Source: Eublepharis macularius (taxonomy: Eukaryota; Chordata; Lepidosauria; Squamata; Eublepharidae). From it: a DNA stretch of 64,000 bases. This document shows, one piece after another, positions 22,001 to 29,307 of this stretch (its first letter is position 1; every line of letters starts with the position of its first letter). The stretch lies in the NCBI RefSeq assembly GCF_028583425.1, contig NC_072806.1:32038001-32102000 (forward strand). Reading direction: 5' to 3'. A model generated the notes under the pieces. It made no database searches. It was not told the DNA's origin and saw nothing but the letters and a program-made list of their open reading frames with translations. The position numbers and the translations under genes are program-made.

Positions 22001-22165
22001 TCGCATGCAACCGCACACCCCTCCTTACCCCACGATGTAGGCCATAATAGACAGCTGGAGCGCTCGGTAGAGAATCCCCACTTTCTTGTTCTTGGCAATG
22101 ACGTACTTCTCGGTCTTGTAGTCGAAGAGCGACAGGCACAGCGCCCGCCCGGCCCCCTGCCCCAT
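442..22165 (-). CDS. P2RX5: P2RX5, ATP-gated cation channel P2X5 (partial gene, exons 1-8)
   Basis: Eight exons on the minus strand join in frame into about 296 residues of a P2X receptor, a trimeric plasma-membrane cation channel opened by extracellular ATP. Exon order, high to low coordinate: 22029-22165, 9034-9184, 7071-7142, 5515-5590, 4414-4510, 4230-4310, 2699-2837, 442-578. Splice sites are GT/AG and all phases match. Visible hallmarks are the cytoplasmic YKTEK site, a first membrane segment ([21 protein letters not shown]), the ATP-contact KLKG, the cysteine-rich head, and NFR at the end of exon 8. The P2X5 paralogue is chosen over P2X1 because of residue-level similarity ([18 protein letters not shown]) and because ITGAE/HASPIN is the neighbour, as in mammals. 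The second transmembrane segment and C-tail exons are outside the window. Intron 1 is about 12.8 kb. Confidence 0.95.
1049..1319 (-). repeat. tRNA-derived SINE, family A, with (AAC)n tail
   Basis: Reading on the minus strand: a tRNA-like head (GTGTAGGGGTTAAGAG, with a GGGTTTGATTCC-type B box), an AGCCAGCTG...CCTTGG core, the CTCTGAGxGG tail, then an (AAC/GTT) microsatellite at 1049-1091. The same family occurs at 9448, 9783, 25597, 27783, 36658, 42326 and 51918. Confidence 0.8.
2268..2650. mobile_element. hAT-type non-autonomous element, CAGGGCC ends
   Basis: Ends are CAGGGCCAGC and GCCGGCCCTG. It is flanked by the exact 8-bp duplication CTGGCGGA at 2260-2267 and 2651-2658. The 383-bp GC-rich body holds no gene; open frames in it are shadows. 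The 8-bp duplication and CAGGG ends indicate the hAT superfamily. Confidence 0.88.
2699..2837 (-). CDS. P2RX5: P2RX5 exon 7
   Basis: Encodes [20 protein letters not shown]... [20 protein letters not shown] and QEMASE. This carries the conserved C...CPIF.LG pattern of P2X ectodomains. The acceptor is AATGCAG, the donor GAG|GTATGG, and the exon ends in phase 0. A hAT-like element ends 48 bp downstream of the donor (2650). Confidence 0.95.
2899..3083. mobile_element. MITE with TAGGGTTGCC-type ends
   Basis: Begins TAGGGTTGCG and ends TTGGCAACCCTA. The body contains the CTCCAGACCACAGAGATC and GGAATTTCCCAACCTG blocks shared with copies at 8056, 16015, 30565 and 43728. The target duplication is not clear at this old copy. 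Confidence 0.7.
4194..4212. repeat. (GA)n microsatellite
   Basis: A short GAGA run in P2RX5 intron 6, just downstream of exon 6. Confidence 0.9.
4230..4310 (-). CDS. P2RX5: P2RX5 exon 6
   Basis: Encodes ...[25 protein letters not shown], matching the AEDFTIFIKN.IRFPKF segment of vertebrate P2X5. A T-rich acceptor (TTTTTTAG) and a perfect GTAAGT donor bound the 81-bp exon. Confidence 0.94.
4414..4510 (-). CDS. P2RX5: P2RX5 exon 5
   Basis: Encodes [10 protein letters not shown]... [27 protein letters not shown] is a P2X signature with two of the ten conserved ectodomain cysteines. The acceptor CTTGCAG is only 49 bp from the right edge of a hAT MITE (4560-4869), so the branch-point region was replaced or shifted by that insertion. 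The donor is CAG|GTTGGT, less canonical than the other introns. Confidence 0.93.
4560..4869. mobile_element. hAT MITE family 1 (CAGGGCTTTTTTT), palindromic
   Basis: CAGGGATTTTTTT at the left, AAAAAAGCCCTG at the right, exact 8-bp duplication GCAATGGA (4552-4559 and 4870-4877). The middle is a long inverted repeat (GATCTCCAGACAGAGAGGAG and its complement). It inserted 49 bp upstream (in transcript sense) of the P2RX5 exon 5 acceptor. Confidence 0.93.
5040..5085. repeat. AT-rich (TA)n microsatellite
   Basis: TATATATA runs with interspersed TTTATA in P2RX5 intron 4. No gene signal. Confidence 0.85.
5515..5590 (-). CDS. P2RX5: P2RX5 exon 4
   Basis: Encodes [19 protein letters not shown]... VVISGN, the cysteine-rich head region (C-x6-C pattern) of the P2X ectodomain. 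The acceptor is TTACAG, the donor G|GTAAAG, and the exon ends in phase 1. Confidence 0.93.
6233..6549. mobile_element. hAT-type element, CAGGGCCGG ends
   Basis: CAGGGCCGGATC at the left and GATCTGGCCCTG at the right. It is flanked by the exact 8-bp duplication CCGATCAA (6225-6232 and 6550-6557). It is related to the element at 2268-2650: both have GC-rich bodies with a TGATGATGTCAC-type block near the right end. Confidence 0.92.
7071..7142 (-). CDS. P2RX5: P2RX5 exon 3
   Basis: A 72-bp, 24-codon exon reading [19 protein letters not shown]... then TCAE, which is nearly the mammalian P2X5 sequence at this position. The donor is GTAGGA and the flanking acceptor TGTAG. Confidence 0.95.
7208..7232. 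repeat. (TG)n microsatellite
   Basis: GTGTGTGTATGTGTGTGTG run in P2RX5 intron 2, about 70 bp upstream of exon 3. Confidence 0.85.
7650..7906. mobile_element. hAT MITE family 1 copy
   Basis: Starts CAGGGTTTTTTTGCTGGG and ends GCTGAAAAAAAGCCCTG. Flanks GGTATAAA and GGTGTAGG agree at 5 of 8 positions, so this is an older copy. Confidence 0.82.
8056..8310. repeat. Degraded TAGGGTTGCC-family MITE
   Basis: Contains GGAAATTCCTGGAGATTTGG, the TATAATACTATAGAGTCTAC block and GGAGATCTCCAAGCCTCACC, all diagnostic of this family. Ends are decayed, and a second fragment starts at about 8318. Confidence 0.65.
8640..8841. mobile_element. Snap-back MITE with GAGCCAAGCTACAAGTGACG ends
   Basis: A near-perfect palindrome of about 202 bp. 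The left arm starts GAGCCAAGCTACAAGTGACG and the right arm ends with its complement; the middle holds a second inverted pair (TTGATGGGAAATGTAGGCG). A second, right-deleted copy is at 39032. Related copies elsewhere have 3-bp duplications. Confidence 0.85.
9034..9184 (-). CDS. P2RX5: P2RX5 exon 2
   Basis: Encodes the end of TM1 and the start of the ectodomain: [16 protein letters not shown]... then [12 protein letters not shown] and [11 protein letters not shown]. The lysines of KLKG correspond to the conserved ATP-phosphate-binding lysines of P2X receptors. The acceptor is TTTCAG and the donor CAG|GTACTG; the exon ends in phase 0. Confidence 0.95.
9448..9702 (+). repeat. tRNA-derived SINE, family A
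   Basis: Complete copy: head GGTGTAGTGGTTAAGAG, B-box-like GGGTTTGATTCCCC, body AAGCCAGCTGGGTGACCTTG, tail CTCTGAGTGGGCATTAAG and a (GTT)n end. It forms an inverted pair with the copy at 9783-10029. Confidence 0.87.
9783..10029 (-). repeat. tRNA-derived SINE, family A
   Basis: Minus-strand copy; reading from the right, it starts AGCCAGTTTGGTGTAGTGG and ends in a CTCTGAGTGAGCATTAAG-type tail. With the plus copy 80 bp away it could fold into a long hairpin in the P2RX5 intron 1 transcript. Confidence 0.86.
10596..10840. mobile_element. hAT MITE family 1 copy
   Basis: CAGGGCTTTTTTTCAGC to AAAAAAAGCCCTG. Exact 8-bp duplication GACACAGC at 10588-10595 and 10841-10848. The 245-bp copy has the central inverted repeat intact. 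Confidence 0.95.
11328..11987. mobile_element. Harbinger-like element, GGCCGTCGTCACACGGGC ends
   Basis: The terminal inverted repeats are perfect over 18 bp (GGCCGTCGTCACACGGGC and its complement), with a 3-bp duplication ACA on both sides. The 660-bp body is AT-rich with no coding capacity. The Harbinger placement is inferred from the 3-bp duplication and GG-start ends. Confidence 0.8.
12375..12600 (-). repeat. CR1-like LINE fragment
   Basis: Contains the CR1/L3-type 3' block in reverse (GGATCAGAACAATGGTCC and TGTAGTCCAGCATC on the plus strand). It is non-coding and truncated, in P2RX5 intron 1. Confidence 0.55.
13077..13391. mobile_element. hAT MITE family 1 copy
   Basis: CAGGGCTTTTTTTCTGGG at the left, GCTGAAAAAAAGCCC at the right with a degraded last base. 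The central GATCTCCAGACAGAGG inverted repeat is present. No clear duplication. Confidence 0.82.
13392..14858. other. P2RX5 intron 1 stretch without recognised features
   Basis: I see no exon, RNA gene or clearly bounded repeat here. Short open frames in it lack codon-level or family support. Confidence 0.5.
14870..15660. repeat. GC-rich repeat element with internal tandem array
   Basis: Starts near the inverted pair GCAAGCCGTATTG ... CAATACGGCTTGC (14879-14970). It continues into a tandem array of about 103-bp units, then ends near CCTGTCGTATTGTTAAAC. The open frames of 140-190 codons on both strands are side effects of the stop-poor GC-rich repeats. Confidence 0.6.
15213..15620. repeat. Four tandem units of about 103 bp
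   Basis: Units begin near GAGTGCTCCTGTGCTCTGCA at about 15213, 15328, 15428 and 15531. The two middle units are almost identical over their full 103-bp length. Each unit is itself partly palindromic around CCCATTTGAAGCTGAATTGG. Confidence 0.8.
15706..16014 (-). pseudogene. Non-LTR retrotransposon (LINE) ORF2 C-terminal fragment, left part
   Basis: The minus strand encodes about 100 residues including the zinc-knuckle-like pattern [18 protein letters not shown], typical of the C-terminal end of LINE ORF2 proteins (C-x-C...ET-x-EH-x6-C). It is interrupted at 16015 by a MITE; the same LINE resumes at 16235. It is a dead fragment with no reverse transcriptase domain in the window. Confidence 0.65.
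16015..16234. mobile_element. MITE with TAGAGTTGCC / GGCAACCCTA ends, inserted in a LINE
   Basis: Exact 8-bp duplication CTCTCCTA at 16007-16014 and 16235-16242. The duplication plus the terminal inverted repeats TAGxGTTGCC identify a hAT-type element. It splits the LINE fragment at 15706 and 16243. Confidence 0.92.
16243..16420 (-). pseudogene. LINE ORF2 fragment, right part
   Basis: Sequence directly beyond the MITE duplication continues the disrupted LINE copy. Coding similarity is weak, so continuity is inferred from the target duplication. Confidence 0.45.
16537..16967. mobile_element. hAT element family 2 (CAGGGGTCATTT)
   Basis: CAGGGGTCATTTCGTAG at the left and TGAAATAAGCCCTG at the right. 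Duplication CCACTGTG / CCACTGTT (7 of 8). Internal sequence is rich in GGCCCAAAATGG palindromic blocks. A sister copy lies at 23368-23799. Confidence 0.9.
17068..17305 (+). repeat. tRNA-derived SINE, family B
   Basis: Head GTGGTGTAGTGGTTAGAG, B box CAGGTTCAAATCCCC, then GAAGCTCACAGGGTGACCTT and a GTGAGGATAAAATGGAGAAG tail ending in (AAATAAAT)-like repeats. It is distinct from family A in body and tail. Confidence 0.85.
17306..17943. other. P2RX5 intron 1 stretch, nothing recognised
   Basis: AT-rich unique-looking sequence without exon, RNA or repeat signals that I can support. Confidence 0.5.
17944..18263. mobile_element. hAT MITE family 1 copy
   Basis: CAGGGCTTTTTTTCAGCAGG to GAAAAAAAGCCCTG, with the full inverted-repeat core. 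Flanks TGTACATC and TGAAAATG match only partly, so the copy is older. Confidence 0.88.
18600..18935 (-). repeat. 5S-derived SINE interrupted by a Penelope-type terminal fragment
   Basis: Minus-strand 5S SINE: TCTCCCATCAATTACTAACC and GCTTAACTTTCCAGATCTGA are the complement of the 5S-like head. The body is split by a foreign fragment at about 18656-18778. Confidence 0.7.
18656..18778 (-). mobile_element. Penelope-like terminal fragment with hammerhead-like core
   Basis: On the minus strand it reads CTGAAGA (18768-18774), then a stem-like segment, then GAAA (18747-18750), followed by sequence shared with fragments at 19205, 45655 and 56885 (TGCCACTGGACTC, GACCAACATGGCTACCC). CTGAxGA...GAAA is the hammerhead ribozyme core. 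The Penelope assignment is inferred from the same arrangement in the intact element at 32286-35760. Confidence 0.5.
19205..19290 (+). mobile_element. Penelope-like terminal fragment
   Basis: Contains TTTTGTTAGTCTTACAGGTG and CTACTGGACTCTTGCTC, the same terminal sequence as at 57085-57140, without the hammerhead core. Confidence 0.45.
19549..19755 (-). repeat. 5S rRNA-derived SINE
   Basis: Minus-strand copy: GGTCTCCCATCCACTACTAA and TTAGTTTCTGAGATCTGACA are the complement of the 5S-like head; the tail includes AAGTCATAGCCAACTTATGG. Confidence 0.8.
19756..20020 (+). repeat. CR1-like LINE 3' fragment
   Basis: GGGGATTAGACAACTTCATG and TCAGAGGCAGTAAATCTTTG followed by TCCAGGAAGACTCTGTTGAT-type 3' end, as in reptilian CR1/L3 tails. 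Non-coding. Confidence 0.55.
20021..21880. other. P2RX5 intron 1, promoter-proximal, mostly unassigned
   Basis: Contains degraded MITE-like blocks (20540-21060, with GGTTTGAGCCTCCAGGTGG and CAACTGATCTCCGGACTACA) and a CR1-like piece near 21220-21400. I see no exon. Confidence 0.45.
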
Positions 22166-22420
22166 CCTCCCGGCTGCCTCGGCATCAAGGGCGCCTCTGG
22201 GGAGGGGGAAGGAGCCACGCCGGCCCAGCCTTCCGCCGGAACCGGAGCCGCCAGGCAGCCCCGGGCCGGGCTGCCGCGTCCCCGTCCCCTGCGCCTGCTT
22301 CCAGACGCGGAGGGAAGGCGCTCCAGAGCGATGCGTCGCCGCAGCGGCGCAGGAATGCGGGCGGGCGGGCGCGGCAGGTAGAAGAGGAACCTCCTCGGGC
22401 AGGAAGCCCAAGGGAGGTTG
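21880..22420. promoter_or_regulatory. CpG-rich region around P2RX5 exon 1
   Basis: Dense CpG (for example GCCGCGTCCCCGTCCCCTGC) surrounds and lies upstream of the start codon, in contrast with CpG-poor flanks. This suggests a CpG-island promoter. No TATA box is evident. The start site is not determined. Confidence 0.6.
22029..22165 (-). CDS. P2RX5: P2RX5 exon 1 (coding part)
   Basis: Starts with the codon for M at 22163-22165 ([14 protein letters not shown]...). It encodes the N-terminal cytoplasmic tail with the conserved T-x-K site (TEK) and most of transmembrane segment 1. It ends with a GTAAGG donor in phase 2. It lies in a GC- and CpG-rich stretch (about 21880-22400), which fits a promoter-proximal first exon. 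An upstream in-frame reading continues past this Met but has no family similarity, so this Met is chosen. Confidence 0.95.
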
Positions 22421-22916
22421 CCAACCGGCCGGGAGAAAAATAGCCCAGCCCTTTGGTCGAGGTCGATCGTGCAGGAAGGCAGATAGCATCGCCTGGGAAA
22501 TAACATCCCATTCAGCCTCTCTTAAAGGGACAGGGCATTTCCCCCCTCCCGCTCCCGGCAGTTGGCAACCCTAATTTCCCAGGACTGGGTCTTTTGCCCT
22601 CAGAGGCTACTGTTTGAAGCACACTTTCTTGGAAGTAAGACTTAGTGAATACAGCGGGGCTTAATTTATGAGCAGGAGTAAAAGACTGCATGCAGTATGG
22701 GTATAAATCCCACTGAACTAAATGGGATTTATCTGCAAGGAGGAAAATTATTTAGGATCAAGACCGGTAAGGACAACGACGACGCTCGGTGCAATGTCAG
22801 AAGGCAGAGGCCTCAGGGACTCCTAAATTCTTGGATAAAATCCAGGCCGGTGAGGGGCCAAAAATTGCAGCCCAAACATCTGTTGGACTGTGGAAAATAG
22901 AGATGATAATAATAAT

Positions 22917-23345
22917 AATAGAAACATATGAACATAGAGCTGGAAGAACTCCCAAGGGTCATCTAGTCCAACCCCTTGCTCAGTGCAGGAAATTCTCTGC
23001 CACCTGCCACCCCACTCCTCCAGTGTTCCTGCTCTATGTTCAAAGGAAGGCAAAGACCCTCCAGGATCTCTAGCCAATCTGGCCTGGAGAAGAATTCCAA
23101 TCTGCATTCCCCTAGGCATATAAGAAGGGGTCAGGAGAGCCAAGCACCACCTCAACGGTTCCTGCCCTCCCTTTCACAATCTGCCTGAATTCATACTGAG
23201 TCACAGAATCAGCATTACTGACAGTTGGCCATCTAGCATCTGTTTAAAAATCTCCAAAGAAAGAGAGCACACCGTCTCCCAAAGAAGCCTGTTCCACTGA
23301 GGGACCGCTCTAATCATCTCATCGGGAAGTTCTCTAATGCTAAAC
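22917..23345. repeat. CR1-like LINE 3' region
   Basis: Contains GGGTCATCTAGTCCAACCCC, the classic amniote CR1 3' block, plus AAGAAGCCTGTTCCACTGAG. It is upstream of P2RX5, non-coding and truncated. Confidence 0.7.
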
Positions 23346-23367
23346 AAAAGTTACAATTCCTAATGTT

Positions 23368-23799
23368 CAGGGGTCATTTTGTAGAAAAAGAGCTGGAGGA
23401 ACTCATTAGCATAGCTCATTAGCATATGCCATGCCTCTTGCCATCACCGGAAGCGTGTCACTGGTATAACTAATTTGCATATGCCACACCCCCTGACATC
23501 TCCTATCCTGGCTGTTTTGGACCAAATCCTGGCCATTCAGGGCCGAAATTGGGCTCCAAATGGCAAAAAGGTGCTGAAAATGGCTGAAAAGGGCCCCAAA
23601 ATGGTCAGGATCGGGCTGCTGCTGAGCAGGAGAGTGATCCACCTGTCAGAGGCCTGATCCGGGCCATTTCGGCCCCAATCCAGGGTGAAACGGGCCCAAA
23701 ATGGTTGAGAGTCAGGTGGGCGGGGCCACCTGACATGTGACCTCTTTGGGGAACTGTTGGAACTGCGTTCCTGTACATTCCCCCTTGAAATGAGCCCTG
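23368..23799. mobile_element. hAT element family 2 copy
   Basis: CAGGGGTCATTTTGTAG to ATGAGCCCTG. Exact 8-bp duplication CTAATGTT (23360-23367 and 23800-23807). About 432 bp, close in length to the copy at 16537-16967. Confidence 0.94.
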
Positions 23800-23807
23800 C
23801 TAATGTT

Positions 23808-24594
23808 CAAAAAATGTTTAGCAGAAAACTCTTTTGATTTAATTTTAACCCATTGGTTGGTAATAATAATAATAAAGTGTTTTTCATTTGTATTCAGTTC
23901 CTGCCATTCCCTCACAGCAGCATACATGCGGCTATCTCATTTTCTCCCTTCACAATAAACCTGGAGGGTAAATTGAGGTGACTGTACTGAGGGCCAAAAC
24001 AATTTGTCAGAGGTAAATTGCAAGTGTGTGCAGCCCTGACTTGGATATGGGCCATATAGGGAGGAGAGAGGAGATTTAAACCTTCAACCCCCTTTGAATT
24101 ATGTTAATCAAAACTGAGTTTCTAAAACAATTATTCTGATTTTAAAAGGAGGAAATTGTCCTTTAAAAACCTTGTCCTTTTACCTTTTAAAATCCTAATA
24201 AAATCATTGATTAGTGAAATTAATTCACATTGGTTCCAATCCAAATAGCGGCAGATGTGCCATTTATCTTTTTCAGACTGATCTTTCTCACCACACTTGT
24301 TTTGGAACTGAACCTGGGTTCCACATCTCATGCTCTTCTTGCTAGACTACAGCCTCCATTTTTAGGTTGGGATTCCCAGCTTATAGACAGGCGGGAATAG
24401 GCTTGTAAACAAACTTTACACGCAGCCCAATCCTATGTGTTTTTACACAGAAGTAATTCCTATTATGGGCTTAATTCCTGGTCAGTGTGCATAGGATCGC
24501 ACTGTGGGTAATAAAAGTTAGAATACTAATATTCAGAACAAGAGTCCTAGCACCACATCAGTTGTGGAAGATGTCAAAGGGCTATAAGCAGAAT
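23808..24594. other. Intergenic stretch without recognised features
   Basis: AT-rich. A short (AAT)n run lies near 23862. No open frame with family similarity. Confidence 0.5.
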
Positions 24595-24932
24595 CAGGGC
24601 TTTTTTTCTGGGAAAAGAGGTGGTGGAACTCAGTGGTGGAACTCAAGATCGCACAATGACACGTCACTTTGGGTCAGCTGAAACAAGAGGGGAGTTTTTA
24701 AAGTTTAAATTGCCCTTGGTGAAAATGGTCACATGACTGGTGGCCCCGCCCCCTGATCTCCTGACAGAGGAGAGTTTAGATTACCCTCCGTGCTGCTGGA
24801 GCAGAGCGGCACAGAGGGCAATCTAAACTCCCCTCTGTCTGGAGATCAGGGGGCGGGGCCACCAGCCATGTGACCATTTTCAAGAGGTGCCGGAACTCCG
24901 TTCCACCACGTTCCAGCTGAAAAAAAGCCCTG
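24595..24932. mobile_element. hAT MITE family 1 copy
   Basis: CAGGGCTTTTTTTCTGGG at the left, CTGAAAAAAAGCCCTG at the right, with the inverted-repeat core centred near 24790. Flanking duplication is not recognisable. Confidence 0.87.
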
Positions 24933-25596
24933 CCACCCACCCTAGGAACTGAATAGGCAAGGCTAGACAGGAACCCAGAAGCCACCTTCTACAGGCTAGG
25001 CCCAGGAGGGAAGACAACAGAATGCCTCTCCTTATCTCTTGCAGCTCACAGCCAAAATCTCCCGAGAGCTTCCTTAGCTTCTCCTGGACAATAAGTTTTC
25101 CCTTGCACAGGCCTTGGAGGACAGGGGAATAGTGGCCGGTCCTTGGTTACCAACAGCCTCCCTCTAACCTGAAGCAACTACGGTCCTGCCAAGACAGCCC
25201 GTCCAAGGAAAAGCCCCTGCAGTGCTAATTCTGCTACACAGGACATGGGGTGGGGACCCTGGACCCTAATTCTTTTCTGAATAACGTGAGGTATAACCAT
25301 AACACCAGAATCATTTTGAACGTTGAAGGTGTGTTTGTGTTTGTACATTTCATTTAATTGCTTAAAATATTTTTATATATTCATATTTTAAACATTGTTT
25401 TAACGTTTTAATTTCTGGAAAGTTTAATGTTTGGAAAGTTTTAATTGTTTTAACGTATGCCACCTCAGGGACCCTGACTTGGGTGAAAAGGCAGCATAGA
25501 AATGTTTTAAATAAACAAAAAGGTGCTATTTCCAAAAAAACAAAAGAGGAATTCCAGAAACAGGAACAAGATGAGGTGGGAAACATCAAAACACAA

Positions 25597-25738
25597 GCTG
25601 AGCTCTCTCAGCCCCACCCACCTCACAGGGTGTTTGTTGTGGGGATAATAATGACATACTTTGTAAACCGCTCTGAGTGGGCATTAAGTTGTCGTGAAGG
25701 GCGGTATATAAATCTGTTGTTGTTGCTGTTGTTGTTAT
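25597..25738 (+). repeat. tRNA-derived SINE, family A, 5'-truncated
   Basis: Begins within the body (GCTCTCTCAGCCCCACCCAC) and ends CTCTGAGTGGGCATTAAG with a (GTT)n tail. Confidence 0.8.
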
Positions 25739-26580
25739 TCACAGCCCTCCACTGCCTCTGGCATGCTGGACTGTCTCCCCTTCAGGAGACTTTGCCCTGC
25801 CAATGCTCAGTTAATTTAAAGTTTTAAGCAGCAAGGGCAGTAGGGCAATGCTCCAGAAAAGGAGACAGTCCAGCATGCCAGAGGCGGCAGAGGGCTGTGA
25901 GAGAATCCATCCCCTCCAGAGTGATCTCTGCCAGCTCTGTCTTTTAAAACTATGCTTCCCGGCTAACATTGCGCCTCCCAGCATTTGATGAACACACGCC
26001 CAGGCGTCTCTGTAACAAATCAGGTCTTGGAAAGATTGCAACAAAATGGTGGGAAACATGAAAAGTGGATGATGAAAGCATGTTGCATGGATGCTAAGCA
26101 CGCACACACTCTTGTTTCCACTCCTGTGTGAAAGTAGCCTAAAGCACCTCCTGCCCTGGAGGTGCTTTAGATGGAGGAAACCTGGAACCAGTGCTTTGCT
26201 TTGGAAGAAGCGCTGTTTGGTTTCACTCTCCAAAGAAAGAGGAGGGTCTCCTTCTTGCACTAACACAGGGAAGAGTTTCCAAGCTTGAAAACATTAGAGA
26301 GTTTGTAGGCTCATGGCTGAGATGCACCTACCCCAGGCAAACTCCGTTATTGGCTAGTCCATCAGCTGGTAGGGACTGAGTGGATGCCCCCCCTTCCAAG
26401 CAAGACCCTTTATCCTCAAGAAACAAGAGGCAAGAAGCACATCAGCGGGTGCTATGGTGCCTTCGGGTAACATGTTAAGGATCACTGAATTAGGATGCCA
26501 AACTAAGGTTTGGGAGACTCAGTTTCAAATCTCTATACTACCCTAAAACTCAACAGGTAGATCTGAACCACTCCTGCTCT
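25739..26580. repeat. Unclassified intergenic sequence with a small inverted duplication
   Basis: 25742-25860 contains a short inverted pair (GCCTCTGGCATGCTGGACTG and GACAGTCCAGCATGCCAGAG). Nothing else recognisable. Confidence 0.4.
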
Positions 26581-26809
26581 TTTTTTATTTGTCATTTATA
26601 GTTCATCTTTCTCACTGAGATTCAAGGCGGATTGCATAGTGTGAGATAAGTACAATCAGTATCAAGGACATTTCCATACTATCAAGGACATTTCTATAAA
26701 CAATGTCATAGGATAAATAAATACAAATGTACAAAGACATAGCATTAGCAAGAATCCCATACAGAGTTGAAGAATTGCTGAAACAGAACATAATCAGTTC
26801 TAAGACTGA

Positions 26810-27431
26810 GGCCGATTCCAGATGGCTAGAAATTGCGGTTTTTCTGCGGAAATAATCACTTACCAGCCACGTGTTCACTTCCGTCTCCATCCGCTTTGTC
26901 TTGCAGCATGCCGTGCCGTCCCGCTTCCGGATGTTTGCACGGCCAACTGAGGTACCCGGGATTGGTTGTTTCCTCCACGTCACAGTTGACATCGGGGGCC
27001 TTCATTGGTTCGCATTTTGGGTTTTTTTTAAAAAAATTTTTTATGTGTTTTGCGCAAATGCGCAAACGCGCAGGTATACGAATATGCAGCGTCAATGTTT
27101 GTGTGCATTTGTGCATTTGTGCGCATTTGCGCAATTTGATGTGCGCAAACGTGCGACTGCGCAAATGGTGCCCGGTTTAAAAAAAAATTAAGGGAATATT
27201 GTTGCCGGTCGGCCAGCAAAGGAAGGAGGGAAAGGGGAGGGCCTCTCCACGGCGACGAAGCGTCCAGAAGTGTGCAAACCCGCCATACCACGTTCACACC
27301 ATCCGCTTATATAGCGCAACCGAGCGCCATGGACCACAGGTAAGCCGGGACAGGAAATTGGGGGGTTTTACGAGTGCGGTTGCTGAAAAAGCGAAAGCAC
27401 TCGCTTTATTTGTGCCCGTCTGGAATCGGCC
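26810..27431. mobile_element. Harbinger-like element, GGCCGATTCCAGA ends
   Basis: Terminal repeats GGCCGATTCCAGATGG and CCGTCTGGAATCGGCC with a 3-bp duplication TGA on both sides. The 622-bp body contains dense TGCGCAAATGCGCAA-type repeats and no coding region. Short relatives are at 44949 and 50947. Confidence 0.85.
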
Positions 27432-27780
27432 TGACATTAGATAATACGAAACACAGGTGGTATATAGGAGTACATATTTAAAGCAAAAGATAATATGTAA
27501 GGCAACATAGTGGTGAAGTCTGTGGTCCCTAACTCATTAGCGAAGCATCTGAGACCCCCTCCCTACAATACCGCCCTCCTATCTGAGTAAAAAGCCTTTT
27601 TGAATAATTCAGTTTTGCATTGTTTCTGGAAAGCCAGGAGCGTGGGGGCTCTCCTGACCTCCTCAGGCAGGCCGTTCCACAGGGTAGAGGCCGCCACAGG
27701 GAAAGCTCATGTACGGGCTGCTGTTGATTTCGCCCATGTTCAGGCTGGCAAGAAATCCTGTTCTGATTAGCGAAGCAGCC

Positions 27781-27864
27781 AACAATAACAATAACAATAA
27801 CAATAACAATAACAATAACAATAACAATAACAATAACAATAACAATAACAATAACAATAACAAT
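27781..27864. repeat. (AACAAT)14 hexanucleotide microsatellite
   Basis: Fourteen perfect AACAAT units, then AATGAC variants. It sits at the tail of a minus-strand family A SINE and probably grew from its A-rich end. The long poly-N or poly-L frames across it are artefacts. Confidence 0.97.
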
Positions 27865-28373
27865 GACAATGACAATGACGATCAATTTATATACCGTCCT
27901 TCAGGACAACTTAATGCCCACTCAGAGCAGTTTACAAAGTATGCCATTATTATCCCCACAACAAAACACCCTGTGAGGTGGGTGGGGCTGAGAGAGCTCC
28001 AGAGAGCTGTGACTAGCCCAAGGTCACCCAGCTGGCTTCAGGTGGAGGAGTGGGGAATCAAACCCAGTTCTCCTGATTAGAGTCCCGCGCTCTTAACCAC
28101 TACATCAGGGCTTCTTTTCTGGGAAAATAGGTGGTGGAACTCAGTAGGTTGTCCTTGGAGAAAATGGTCACATGGCTGGTGGCCCCGCCCCCTGATCTCC
28201 AAACAGAGGGTAGTTTAGATTGGCGGCACGGAGGGCAATCTAAACTCCCCTCTGTCTGGAGATCAGGGGGCGGGACCACCAGCCATGTGATCATTTTCAA
28301 GAGGTTCCAGAACTCTGTTCCACCGCGTTCCAGCTGAAAAAAAGCCCTGCACTACACCAAACTGGCTCACCTC
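27865..28373 (-). repeat. tRNA-derived SINE, family A, interrupted by hAT MITE
   Basis: Minus-strand SINE. The MITE at 28106-28349 interrupts it in the conserved head (CACTACACCAAACTGGCT resumes after the insertion). Confidence 0.85.
28106..28349. mobile_element. hAT MITE family 1 copy inside a SINE
   Basis: CAGGGCTTCTTTTCTGGG to AAAAAAAGCCCTG. Duplication CACTACAT / CACTACAC (7 of 8), and the rejoined host is the SINE head. Confidence 0.92.
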
Positions 28374-29307
28374 AGTGGGTTATTGACAAGATAAACAGAG
28401 AAATGAGAGCCATGAGCTCTTTGGAGGAAGGGCAGAATAAAAATGTATTAGTAGAATAGCTAGGAAAAAAGGACATAAATACATTATTTTCATCTCAGAA
28501 GGTTGTATACCTAAGGAACAAACAATGAAATCCTCAACAGAATTACTCCAGTCTAAGCCCATTGATTTCAATGGGCTTAGACTGCAGTAACTCCGCTTAG
28601 GATTTCACTGATAATCATATATTGAAAACCAACAGTCTGGGAAACACGTACCAAGAACATTTGAAGGGGAAAGAATCCACAGGAGTGGCAATAAAAGTTA
28701 AAATTAAAAGATTTTATTTTATTGTAGCAAAAATCTGGAGGAGCTGTGTAATAGTACAAGGTAATTAGTCCACAGAGTGAAATTGCTTGCATTTTGATAT
28801 AAATACCAAAATGATATGATTTTATAAAGTCCTATTAGAATGGGGGAAAGTTCACTGAAAGAGATATGAATGGGATTCTCGGTATGGTTTTAGACAGATC
28901 ATCTGAGAGTCGAAAGGTAGAACTACCAAAATCCTTCCAAAGAGAACCAGAAATTGGTGGTGGAGAGTGCCCTCAAGTCAGAAAAGAAAACAATATTAGA
29001 CACTGTCATTGTTTGTATACTTACCTCGAACATGGACGTCTTTCCCCAGAGCTTTTCTCCTCAAAGGATTTAAGAGATTAGAAAGAGACTGCTTCACCTT
29101 TAAACTGCACTAGCGCTGGGTTGTTCAAATAGTTGCGGCCATTTTTTATTGTACAATATTTATATATTTATTCACTCAAGACATGTATTTATTCTATTTA
29201 TTGATTGCTCTACATCAATATTGAACTATAAAATGTTTTTGGATTGTATGTACTTTATGGTATTTATTGTTGCACACAGACTCCTTATATTCTGGATTAA
29301 TAGTATG
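28374..29307. other. Intergenic stretch without recognised features
   Basis: AT-rich; no supported gene, RNA or bounded repeat. Confidence 0.5.

Noticed and set aside
26833..27191. Overlapping frames of about 100-115 codons on both strands
   Set aside because: Fully inside the Harbinger-like element at 26810-27431; repeats of TGCGCAAA give open frames.
27529..28080. Frames encoding long poly-Asn, poly-Leu or Ile-Val repeats
   Set aside because: Products of translating the AACAAT microsatellite.
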